Positions 35,108-42,801 of a stretch of 64,000 bases of DNA are shown in pieces. The notes below the pieces were generated by a model that searched no databases, was not told the origin of the DNA, and saw nothing but the letters and a program-made list of their open reading frames with translations. Source of the DNA: Flavobacterium sp. YO12 (GTDB lineage: Bacteria > Bacteroidota > Bacteroidia > Flavobacteriales > Flavobacteriaceae). The translations under genes were made by a program, and so were the position numbers. The stretch spans positions 1-64,000 of the forward strand of contig NZ_NRQU01000005.1 of NCBI RefSeq assembly GCF_004119495.1, read 5' to 3'. Every line of letters starts with the position of its first letter. Within the stretch, counting starts at the first letter, position 1.

Positions 35108-35860
35108 TTAAATCGTACGTTTGATTTCGATTGTATAGGTAAACCAATCGTTTCGATAGTAACAAATGTTATATTCGATTGGTTTTCTAGCCGTATCAAG
35201 AACAGCTCTTTTTCTTTCTAGAACGGGCTGATTTTTCTCAATTTTTAATAGACTTGCAATACGTTTACTTGCGGCAATAGCTTTTAATTCTTCTTGCGAA
35301 TACACAGGAACGACATTATACTTATTGCCCAATATCTCATATAACGGTGTTTCAAAATTCTCCTCGACAGAAAGTCCAATTCTTGGATGAAAATAAGATT
35401 CGAAATAAACCATTGGACTATCATCAATACTTCTTGTACGCTGCAGAAGTAAGACTTCATCACCTTCATTAATTTGAAGATATTTAGCAACTTTAGCGCT
35501 GGCTTTAACCATTTCTACATTCAAAGAAAGATTCTTAAACTCTAATCCCATATCTTCCATCTCGTGAGTAAAACTCATCCAATTGTTCAGATTGGTGGTA
35601 ATTCGATTTTGAGAAACTCGCGTTCCTGAGCCTTTTTTTCGCACTAACAGCTTTTCATTTACCAAAATTGCAATTGCCTGACGAAGCGTATTGCGTGAAA
35701 TCCCCCAGCGTTTAGCCAAATCCACTTCTTTTGGAAATAACTCTCCATCTTTAAAATCGGGATGTTTGATCAATTCGCGCAATAACTCCTCCACTTGTTT
35801 GTGCAACGGAGTTTTACTGTCATGATCTAATAACGGTATTTTGTTCATATGTTCATACAT
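35108..35860 (-). CDS. GntR-family (UTRA) transcriptional regulator
   Basis: DNA-binding regulator with an N-terminal winged helix (PLHKQVEELLRELI ... FPKEVDLAKRWGISRNTLRQAI, VRKKGSGTRV) and a C-terminal UTRA ligand domain (NLSLNVEMVKASAKVAKYL, VLLLQRTRSIDDSPMVYFESYF, LERKRAVLDTARKPIEY). I place the start at the ATG at 35,860; the reading frame runs on to a TTG at 35,893, and another ATG is at 35,848. It is first in an operon with the ROK/isomerase fusion (6-base gap), so it likely senses mannose or a phosphorylated hexose and controls this operon and itself. ACTAA/TTAGT palindromes just upstream are candidate operators. UTRA domains usually bind small sugars or acids. Confidence 0.92.
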   Translation of the reverse strand: MYEHMNKIPLLDHDSKTPLHKQVEELLRELIKHPDFKDGELFPKEVDLAKRWGISRNTLRQAIAILVNEKLLVRKKGSGTRVSQNRITTNLNNWMSFTHEMEDMGLEFKNLSLNVEMVKASAKVAKYLQINEGDEVLLLQRTRSIDDSPMVYFESYFHPRIGLSVEENFETPLYEILGNKYNVVPVYSQEELKAIAASKRIASLLKIEKNQPVLERKRAVLDTARKPIEYNICYYRNDWFTYTIEIKRTI

Positions 35861-35923
35861 ATGGCAAATGTACTCGTTTTTTATTACGAACAAAATTATT
35901 TTTTAAAAAATGTAATTAATTGA

Positions 35924-36034
35924 TTACTAAACATTTTTAGTAAAAACCATTTCTTACTAAAACGATACAGTAAATTCGCTGATTATCAAGTAACGACTCT
36001 AAAATTGAACATTTTTTCACTAAAAAAAGTTAGT
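35924..36034. promoter_or_regulatory. Three ACTAA/TTAGT palindromes between gntR and the PNGase gene
   Basis: Site 1 is TTACTAAA-CATT-TTTAGTAA (35,924-35,943), a perfect palindrome. Site 2 is TTACT...AGTAA around TAAAACGATACA (35,954-35,973). Site 3 is ACTAA-N6-TTAGT (36,019-36,034). They lie 64 to 174 bases upstream of the GntR start, in the divergent gap. They may bind GntR, the LacI regulator, or both; site 2 has the CG centre of the LacI-type boxes. Confidence 0.5.
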
Positions 36035-36180
36035 ATGTTCCTATTAGAGCTTAAAAATTTCTATCTTAGCTTTTGCGAAAAACGGTATACATTACAATTG
36101 TACTTCTCTATTTTATAATTTTCAAAACACTATGAAACTGCATTTTTAATTCTGATTTCATTTTAGATTTGTAATTTTAT

Positions 36181-36192
36181 TAAATCGATTTA
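36181..36192. promoter_or_regulatory. Putative LacI-type operator upstream of the PNGase gene
   Basis: TAAATCGATTTA, a perfect 12-bp palindrome. It lies 240 bases before the PNGase ATG, ahead of the long inverted repeat at 36,249. It is identical to the box at 60,904. Confidence 0.6.
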
Positions 36193-36248
36193 GCAAATTA
36201 GCTCTGGGTCAATACAAAAAACTATGGAGCAATATTAAAAGATGAATT

Positions 36249-36392
36249 TAACCGCAAAGTTCGCTAAGATTATTTAAAGTTATAGTTTTATAAAAACACA
36301 AAGTTCGCAAAGCTTTGTGTTGATGTAGCTTTGCGAACTTTTGTGTTTTCTATGTGCAAAGTAAAATTAAATCTTAGCTCCCTTTGCGGTAA
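36249..36392. repeat. Nested inverted repeat, ACCGCAAAG type, left of the plus-strand island
   Basis: Outer arms are TAACCGCAAAG/CTAAGATT and AATCTTAG/CTTTGCGGTAA. Inner arms are AACACAAAGTTCGCAAAGCT and AGCTTTGCGAACTTTTGTGT. A related element lies at 40,842. It is about 40 bases upstream of the PNGase ATG, so any promoter must lie within or before it. Confidence 0.75.
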
Positions 36393-36431
36393 AAATGACC
36401 AGAAAAACTGATAAACCAAACAAACCATAAC

Positions 36432-38105
36432 ATGAAAAAAACATTATTTGCTCTCTTTATCTTTTGTACAACTACAATGTCTTTTGCTCAAAAAACAGCC
36501 AAAGCAATAAAAATTACTTACCAAAGAAGCTACAACGGAAAAATCAGCGAAAACCAAGATCCTTTGCTTTTATTTGCTTCTAAAGACTTAAGTTTAGTAA
36601 CATCTGATAAGATCACGCAGCAAAAAGCAGATTTGCCTTTTGAGCAGACTTTTGTTGATTTTAATTCTAAAACTATCCTGCAATGGGCACAGCTTAAAGC
36701 AAATAAATCTATTCTTGGTCAGGATAGCGAGGCTTTGGGAAAACAAAAGTTTGAGTTTAGTAATGAAACTAAAAAAATCCTGAATTATACCTGCAAGAAA
36801 GCTACAACATCTGTAAACTCAAATAAAATAGAAATTTGGTACACGAATGAATTAGGTTTAAAAGGCGGACCGAGTGTTCTTGGACAAGATTTAGGTTTAG
36901 TTCTAGAAACTAATCGTAACGGAAATTCTATTGTTACAGCTTCAAAAATCGAGATTCTAAAAACGGTTCCTGCTATTTTAAAAATACCTGCTGTACAAAC
37001 TGTTGACCAGCTGACATATAAAGACTTATTATGGAAAAGCCGTTTCACTAATATTTCAGTTTTCGAAAAAGAGCAAATTAACTTTTCATCTGATTCAAAA
37101 TCAAATGACAGCATTCTCCGATTTGCAAGTGGTACTATTATTGTTCGAAAAGTCAAATTTCCTGAAATAAAAAATGGCAGTGCTATTTTTGTTGATGTAA
37201 CACAGCAATCTAATGGTGATGCTTACGACAGAACCGGCTCCGTTTTTATGATTCCAATGGATAAAAAAAGTTCTTTTCTTGACGGATTAAAGAATGGCGC
37301 AAAAACACTTCCTGTTTACGAAAATGGAAATGGTAAAAAATATCAAGGTGTTACTGCAACAGATGATTATTCGCCATTGTTAGAATTAATGCGCTTTTTT
37401 ACTCCGTTTGGTGTAAAACATTTCAACTATTTACAGCTTAAAAATAAGGTTTGGCAAGACAGTGCTTTCTATCGTCAGGACATTTCATTATTACAGCCAA
37501 AATTGAGCAATCAGGAGGTTTATATCGGAATGTTTATTGGGAATTATGATGCAGGTGGACACAAAGCGAGTTTGAATATATCTATTCACGAAGGCGAAGA
37601 TAACAATGAAAAAGGCGATTTTATTCTTCCTTTGTTCAATACACTAAACGTAATGGAAATGGCGGGGCAAGATTATGCAACTATGTTTGATACTGAAAAA
37701 GGTTTGGAAATGTCATTTGAAGTACCGCAGGGATATAAAAACTTTAAATTAAGTTACACCACAACTGGTCATGGAGGCTGGGAAAACGGTGATGAATTTT
37801 TGCAAAAAAAGAACTCTATTTTTATTGATGGCAAGGAAGTATTTGCATTTACACCTTGGCGTACAGATTGTGGTTCGTATCGATTGAGTAATCCTGCTTC
37901 GGGCAATTTTGGAAATGGTTTATCATCATCAGATTTAAGCCGTTCTAACTGGTGTCCGGGAACAACAACGAATCCAAATTTAATTGATTTAGGAAATCTT
38001 ACACCTGGAAAACATACTATTCGTGTTTCTATTCCGATGGGAAAACCAGAAGGAACGAGCAGCAGCGCATGGAATGTTTCGGGATTCTTGGTTGGAGAAA
38101 GGTAA
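36432..38105 (+). CDS. PNGase F-II-like peptide:N-glycosidase with N-terminal extension
   Basis: Amidase that cuts the bond between Asn and the first GlcNAc, freeing intact N-glycans. It has 557 residues with a signal peptide ending SFAQ. Residues about 21-200 are an extra domain resembling GLPGLI-type sequences (KKILNYTCKKA, IEIWYTNELGLKGGP, GLVLETNRNGN). The PNGase part follows. By motif, the catalytic residues of Elizabethkingia PNGase F (D60, E118, E206) have candidates at D266 (NGDAYDRTGSV), E318 (LLELMRFF) and E455 (HGGWENGDEF). SSDLSRSNWCPG near the end is a strong family mark. The layout recalls PNGase F-II, which has an N-terminal bowl-like domain and accepts core alpha-1,3-fucose. 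It heads the plus-strand island with GH29 and an M28 peptidase, 330 and 400 bases apart from its repeats. Confidence 0.9.
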   Translation: MKKTLFALFIFCTTTMSFAQKTAKAIKITYQRSYNGKISENQDPLLLFASKDLSLVTSDKITQQKADLPFEQTFVDFNSKTILQWAQLKANKSILGQDSEALGKQKFEFSNETKKILNYTCKKATTSVNSNKIEIWYTNELGLKGGPSVLGQDLGLVLETNRNGNSIVTASKIEILKTVPAILKIPAVQTVDQLTYKDLLWKSRFTNISVFEKEQINFSSDSKSNDSILRFASGTIIVRKVKFPEIKNGSAIFVDVTQQSNGDAYDRTGSVFMIPMDKKSSFLDGLKNGAKTLPVYENGNGKKYQGVTATDDYSPLLELMRFFTPFGVKHFNYLQLKNKVWQDSAFYRQDISLLQPKLSNQEVYIGMFIGNYDAGGHKASLNISIHEGEDNNEKGDFILPLFNTLNVMEMAGQDYATMFDTEKGLEMSFEVPQGYKNFKLSYTTTGHGGWENGDEFLQKKNSIFIDGKEVFAFTPWRTDCGSYRLSNPASGNFGNGLSSSDLSRSNWCPGTTTNPNLIDLGNLTPGKHTIRVSIPMGKPEGTSSSAWNVSGFLVGER

Positions 38106-38214
38106 TTGATAATTAAACTTAGATAATATCGACTTACTGATTAAAGGCAAGTCTTTATATATTTAAGCTTCAAAAAATTAAAATTAACTCGTTGGATGTA
38201 ACTCCTAAAAAATT

Positions 38215-38353
38215 AAACACATAGAAACATAGATTTTATATCTACAAGAGGTGACAAAAAAGAAATACAATTCTTTCACATAGAACAACTATGTGCATTT
38301 TAAATAAGTGAAACGCCTTTTTTAAGTACTCCAAAACTATGTTTCTATGTGTT
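38215..38353. repeat. Dispersed repeat, simple copy D
   Basis: Same structure and orientation as copy C at 30,757: AAACACATAGAAACATAG at the left, AAATAAGTGAAACGCC and TTTTTTAAGTACT inside, CTATGTTTCTATGTGTTA at the right. It sits between the PNGase and GH29 genes. The rest of this 328-base gap shows no gene. It may act as a terminator for the PNGase message. Confidence 0.75.
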
Positions 38354-38433
38354 AAAACAATTACGCCAAACGAGTTAATTCTATTTTTTACTATTAAAAC
38401 TTTACTATCAAACCACCTAACTTCAAAAAAACC

Positions 38434-39765
38434 ATGAAAAAAATCACACTTTGCCTGCTGTTATTCTCAATGAGCTTAACGGCAATAATGGCTCAAACCT
38501 ACACTCCTACTGAAGGCAATCTAAAAAACAGGAAAGAATTTCAGGATGATAAATTTGGTATGTTTATTCACTTTGGTCCATACAGCGTTTTGGGTAACGG
38601 CGAATGGATTATGAACAATCAAAATATCAAAGTAACGGAATACGGAAGGTTGATTAATGTTTTTAATCCGCAAGATTTTGATGCCAAAAAATGGGTAAGT
38701 ATTGCAAAAAGTGCTGGAATGAAATACATTACTTTTACTACACGTCATCATGATGGTTTTAGCAATTTTGACACGAAATTATCGGATTGGAAAATTACCA
38801 ATACGCATTTTAAAAGAGATTTACTGAAGGAACTGGCAGATGAGTGTCATAAAGAAGGGATCAAATTATTTTGCTATTATTCGCTTTTAGACTGGACTAG
38901 ATCTGATTATCAATACGAAACTGGAAAAACAGGAAAAGGAACAGGCAGAACTCAAAAAAGTGATTGGGAAAGCTATATTCGCTTTATGAAGGGTCAATTA
39001 ACAGAATTGCTGACTAATTATGGCGAAATTGGCGGTATTTGGTTTGACGGTCATTGGGATCAATTGGATAATGATACTGATAAAACATTGCAGTCTAAAG
39101 TAAATTGGCATTACGACGATATTTACAAACTGATTCATACTTTACAGCCTAATTGTTTAATTTCAAACAATCATCATCTTACACCTATACAAGGCGAAGA
39201 TTTTCAAGCTTTTGAGAAAGATTTACCGGGTGGAAATTCGACAGGATTTGGCGGACAATCTGTTTCTCAATTGCCTTTGGAAACTTGCGAAACCATGAAC
39301 AATTCTTGGGGATTTAATATTAATGACCGCAAATACAAATCGACTAAAGATTTAGTTCATTACTTAATCAATGCAGCTAGTTTGAATGCTAATTTTCTTT
39401 TGAATGTTGGTCCAATGGCGGATGGAACTATTCAGCCCGAATTTGTTGAAACGTTAAAAGAAATTGGAGTTTGGATGGGTAAAAACGGAAATACAATTTA
39501 CGGAACAAGAGGCAATGTAATGAAGCCGCAGGATTGGGGTGTATTTACTGCTAAAGATAAAACTTGGTTTGCACACATTATCAAAGCTCCTAACCAAGCT
39601 GATTATATTTTTATTCCTGAAATGAAGCAAAAAATTAAAAAGTGTTATTTAATGGACAGCAAAAAAGAACTGAAATTCAAACAGCAGCCTGAAGGAACAT
39701 TTGTGTATTTAAATGGTGTCAAAATCGATGCAATTGATACTATAATCGAAATGCAGATACAATAA
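38434..39765 (+). CDS. GH29 alpha-L-fucosidase
   Basis: Retaining exo-alpha-fucosidase, 443 residues, with a signal peptide ending IMAQ. GH29 motifs are FGMFIHFGPYSVLG (41-54), TTRHHDGFSNFDT (102-114) and the nucleophile D205 in GGIWFDGHWD. The C-terminal half is the small beta-sandwich typical of the family. It is one of three GH29 genes in the window. The nucleophile context differs in each (IWFDGHWD here, WWFDGDWE at 52,013, LWLDGGWV at 58,064), which fits different linkage preferences. Sitting between a PNGase F-II-like gene and a peptidase, core alpha-1,3- or alpha-1,6-fucose is a plausible target; this is inference. Confidence 0.94.
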   Translation: MKKITLCLLLFSMSLTAIMAQTYTPTEGNLKNRKEFQDDKFGMFIHFGPYSVLGNGEWIMNNQNIKVTEYGRLINVFNPQDFDAKKWVSIAKSAGMKYITFTTRHHDGFSNFDTKLSDWKITNTHFKRDLLKELADECHKEGIKLFCYYSLLDWTRSDYQYETGKTGKGTGRTQKSDWESYIRFMKGQLTELLTNYGEIGGIWFDGHWDQLDNDTDKTLQSKVNWHYDDIYKLIHTLQPNCLISNNHHLTPIQGEDFQAFEKDLPGGNSTGFGGQSVSQLPLETCETMNNSWGFNINDRKYKSTKDLVHYLINAASLNANFLLNVGPMADGTIQPEFVETLKEIGVWMGKNGNTIYGTRGNVMKPQDWGVFTAKDKTWFAHIIKAPNQADYIFIPEMKQKIKKCYLMDSKKELKFKQQPEGTFVYLNGVKIDAIDTIIEMQIQ

Positions 39766-39837
39766 TTCAATAAGCTCATAAGATCGTTGAATTTTATGGG
39801 CTTATTTAAAATATCATAAAAATTAATTATTACAAAC

Positions 39838-40806
39838 ATGTTTAAAAAAGTTATTCTCTTTTCTGCAGTTGCTTTTATAGCGGTCGAAAAAGGAACTGCA
39901 CAATCTACATTTTCTGCTGATAAATTTCTTAAGCACGATACTTATTTGGCTTCAGATAAGCTGGAAGGACGTCTTGCAGGAACAAAAGGCAACAACGAAG
40001 CTGCAGCTTACATTAAAAAGTATTTCAAAAAATTTGGATTAAAAAAATTCAATAACAGCTATTATCAGCCTTTTAAAATATTCATGAAGCCTGATATTAA
40101 TAAAATAAAATCAGACAGTGTATCAACTCAAAATGTGGTTGGATATCTTGAAGGTTCAGATGAAAATTTGAAAAACGAATTTATTGTTATTGGTGCTCAT
40201 TACGATCATTGGGGATGGGGCGGAAAAGGTTCTGGCAGCAAGAAAAAGGATACGCTTGCTATTCACAATGGAGCCGATGATAATGCTTCTGGTGTTTCGG
40301 CACTTTTGTCGATATTAGAAGAATTTCACCATAGTAAAACTGCTCCCAAAAGAAGTATTATTTTTATTTCTTTCAGCGCTGAAGAAGAAGGTTTATTGGG
40401 CTCAAAATACTTTGTAAATCACTTACCTGTAGCTAAAAATGCTGTTAAAGTAATGATCAACATGGATATGGTTGGAAGATTAAACGACAAAAAAGAACTT
40501 TATATGGGCGGTGCAGGAACTTTTCCCGATGGAGTTGAATTGATGAAAAAACTAGGCGAAGGCAGCGGACTAAATCCAGTTGTTTTTGCTGGTGATGTTG
40601 GCGGTTCTGACCATGTTACTTTTTACAAAAATGATATTTCGGCTGTAGGCTTGCATACTGGAGGACATCCGCAATATCACACTCCCGAAGATGATACTGC
40701 TTTAATTAACAGCGAAGGCGGTGCTTTAGTCTCAAAATACATTTATAATGCGCTAGTTTCTATTGCAAATTATGAACAACCTTTGACTTTTATTAAGCAG
40801 AATTAA
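39838..40806 (+). CDS. Secreted M28-family metallopeptidase
   Basis: Zinc aminopeptidase-like protein, 322 residues, with a signal peptide ending GTAQ. Metal ligand candidates are H121 (GAHYDH), D147 (NGADDNASG), E183 with the catalytic E182 (FSAEEEG), D210 (NMDMVGR) and H281 (QYHTPEDD). All five are present, so it should be active. It starts 72 bases after the GH29 gene on the same strand, as the last gene of the island. In this setting it probably trims peptides from deglycosylated glycoproteins or glycopeptides. Glutaminyl cyclase-like members exist in the same clan, but the ligand spacing here is that of aminopeptidases. Confidence 0.9.
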   Translation: MFKKVILFSAVAFIAVEKGTAQSTFSADKFLKHDTYLASDKLEGRLAGTKGNNEAAAYIKKYFKKFGLKKFNNSYYQPFKIFMKPDINKIKSDSVSTQNVVGYLEGSDENLKNEFIVIGAHYDHWGWGGKGSGSKKKDTLAIHNGADDNASGVSALLSILEEFHHSKTAPKRSIIFISFSAEEEGLLGSKYFVNHLPVAKNAVKVMINMDMVGRLNDKKELYMGGAGTFPDGVELMKKLGEGSGLNPVVFAGDVGGSDHVTFYKNDISAVGLHTGGHPQYHTPEDDTALINSEGGALVSKYIYNALVSIANYEQPLTFIKQN

Positions 40807-40841
40807 AATGCTTTAAAATTCTCTTTTACAACCTATTTTTT

Positions 40842-40939
40842 TTACCGCTAAGAGCGCTAAGATTTACGCAAGGCTCGCAAAGTTTCACTTTAACTTTGCG
40901 AGCCTTGCGTTCTTTTTCTTTGTGTACTTTGCGGTTAAA
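40842..40939. repeat. Nested inverted repeat, ACCGCTAAG type, right of the plus-strand island
   Basis: The inner arms ACGCAAGGCTCGCAAAGTT (40,866-40,884) and AACTTTGCGAGCCTTGCGT (40,892-40,910) are perfect over 19 bp with a 7-base loop. The outer TTACCGCTAAG and CTTTGCGGTTAA also pair loosely. It is related to the element at 36,249. The 398-base gap to susD holds this element and two terminators and no gene. Confidence 0.8.
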
Positions 40940-41021
40940 CTTTTGATTACCCCTAACTTTCACACTTAATCTCTTCTTTACGGCACGATCAAAAAAACTA
41001 AAGAAAATAATCTATTTAAAA

Positions 41022-41072
41022 TAAAAATCGGCGAACTACAGTTGAAGTAACTGCTTGTCCGCCGATTTTTTT
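41022..41072. terminator. Bidirectional terminator between the island and susD
   Basis: The stem AAAAATCGGCG / CGCCGATTTTT has A and T runs on both sides. It lies between the converging M28 (plus) and susD (minus) genes, so it can serve both. Confidence 0.8.
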
Positions 41073-41135
41073 ATGCCGTAATTGTATAACTTATGCTAAA
41101 GAACTTTTCTTGAAAAAAAATCAGTTCTAAACTAA

Positions 41136-41173
41136 GAACCCCAGAATCAAGAAATATCCTGAATCTGGGGTTC
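41136..41173 (-). terminator. Terminator after susD
   Basis: GAACCCCAGA pairs with TCTGGGGTTC over about 18 bases. It begins 32 bases past the susD stop. The T run follows at a distance on the minus strand, so it may act together with the hairpin at 41,022. Confidence 0.7.
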
Positions 41174-41204
41174 ACCAATTACTAACCAAACATTAAAAAT
41201 GAAA

Positions 41205-42770
41205 TTATTTTACGTCCCAGAAAATTTTGGTACTTAAATTATCTTTGTCTTTAACAGTATTGTAATTTGTTGTATTATAAACACGCTCAGAGTTTGGATA
41301 TGTCCAACGAGTTGGAGGTGTCTTTCTGATTGTGCTTGTTTCATCTTCCATGAAACTAAGTGCTGGAAGTTTTAATCTTCTTTGTTCAGCCCAAGTTTCA
41401 TCAGCCTGCATGATGTTGTAGTGAATGTACTTTTGGAAAGCAATTAACTTCAATTGATCTGCTGCTGTTGTTGCTCCTGCAAAGTTGATTTTTGCAATAT
41501 AAGCATCAATTTCAGCTGTTGTAGGCTCTGTTGCTGGTTTCCAAGTTAAAACATCCGCTTTATCTCCCAATCTTACATAATACTCAATAGATTGTCTAAT
41601 TGCTTTTTCGAAAGACGTTTTTGCAGCACCACTATTACCGCTTCTTGAATAATACTCTGCAAGAAGTAAGTTTACTTCAGCAGCATTAATCAATGTTCCA
41701 GGAAGCCACTTGTTTCTACTAATTACAGATCTATTGTAAATCGCTATTTTAGTATCAGCAATTAACTGATCTTGAGCTCCTGATATCATCAACGGATCAA
41801 GACCTACATAACTTGTTGCACTTGCCCCTATTTCAAACAACCAAGGTTCACGTGGATCGCTGTTAGCATTCATATGATCAATCATTGGTTTTGGTGCAAG
41901 ATTGTTATTTCCTGATTCTAAAGCATCAAAGAAACCAGAAGTATCTAAATCTGTATCTTGAGTATAAACTCTAAATGCGATATTCTCTGCATTTTCATCA
42001 ACAATTTTTGCCTCCGCTATGATTGCAGCTATTTCTGAATTTGCTCTAGCGGCAAAAGCCGGAACCGCAGAAACTCTGTTTAACAATTTCAATCGCAAAG
42101 AATTACAGTAGTTTTGCCACATTACCAAGTTTCCTTTGTTAATCAAGTCTTGGTTTTTGAATTCTACTACCACCTTAGGAGACAAAGTAATTGTATTCAA
42201 TTCAGTAGAAAAAGCTTTTAACTCATCTAACATTTTGATGTAAAGCTCCGTTTGATTGTCGTACTTAGCTGCTGCAGCATCATAATTACCACCAGTCGTA
42301 CTAATTTTACCTGCTTCAGAGAAAGGAATATCTCCAAAATTATCAATCATTTTTGAGGTATGATCGTACAAGTAAATTGTAGAAGTAACCGTATAAATTC
42401 TATTTTCTGCCTGCTCTGCTGGAGTTAAAGAAGCCATTACTTTTTCCAACTCTCTGTACTGCGTAATGAATTTATAATATCTATCCCATCTGTTCGTTAC
42501 TGCTGCTCCAGGAACAAAACGTCCTGCTGCATTAACAATACCGTGAGCTTGAGTATAATTCAAAGAAGTTGTTCTAATCACCGTAAAGTAATTCCAATAC
42601 GACGGGATAACATCCTCAAAGTTAATTTTCATAAACCCCGCAAACTGCTTAGGTACATTTGTTGCCGTTACAGTAGATGGATCTTTATACGCATTTTCAA
42701 AATCACTGTCTGAACAAGAGCCCAAAAAGATCGCCGCTGTCGTTAATGATATATATAATAATTTTCTCAT
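41205..42770 (-). CDS. susD: SusD/RagB-family glycan-binding lipoprotein
   Basis: Outer-membrane lipoprotein that lids the partner SusC channel and binds the incoming oligosaccharide. It has 521 residues with a lipobox ending LGSCSDSD (Cys19). The family's helical repeats are visible: NYTQAHGIVN near 70-80, IYLYDHTSKMIDNFGDIPFSEAG, LWMQNYCNSL-like MWQNYCNSLRLKLLNR, NLLLAEYYSRSGNSGAAKTSFEKAIRQS (split here: NLLLAEYYSRSG, AAKTSFEKAIRQS) as TPR units, and WAEQRRLKLPAL toward the end. It follows susC after 31 bases. It belongs to the SusD-like branch that often pairs with oligosaccharide and glycan importers. The actual ligand is inferred to be an N-glycan or fragment. Confidence 0.93.
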   Translation of the reverse strand: MRKLLYISLTTAAIFLGSCSDSDFENAYKDPSTVTATNVPKQFAGFMKINFEDVIPSYWNYFTVIRTTSLNYTQAHGIVNAAGRFVPGAAVTNRWDRYYKFITQYRELEKVMASLTPAEQAENRIYTVTSTIYLYDHTSKMIDNFGDIPFSEAGKISTTGGNYDAAAAKYDNQTELYIKMLDELKAFSTELNTITLSPKVVVEFKNQDLINKGNLVMWQNYCNSLRLKLLNRVSAVPAFAARANSEIAAIIAEAKIVDENAENIAFRVYTQDTDLDTSGFFDALESGNNNLAPKPMIDHMNANSDPREPWLFEIGASATSYVGLDPLMISGAQDQLIADTKIAIYNRSVISRNKWLPGTLINAAEVNLLLAEYYSRSGNSGAAKTSFEKAIRQSIEYYVRLGDKADVLTWKPATEPTTAEIDAYIAKINFAGATTAADQLKLIAFQKYIHYNIMQADETWAEQRRLKLPALSFMEDETSTIRKTPPTRWTYPNSERVYNTTNYNTVKDKDNLSTKIFWDVK

Positions 42771-42801
42771 GTTGTCTGTTTTTTAATTATAATTTACGCA
42801 A

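Noticed and set aside
36785..37156. A 123-codon minus-strand frame inside the PNGase gene
   Set aside because: Shadow of a gene with clear family motifs on the other strand.
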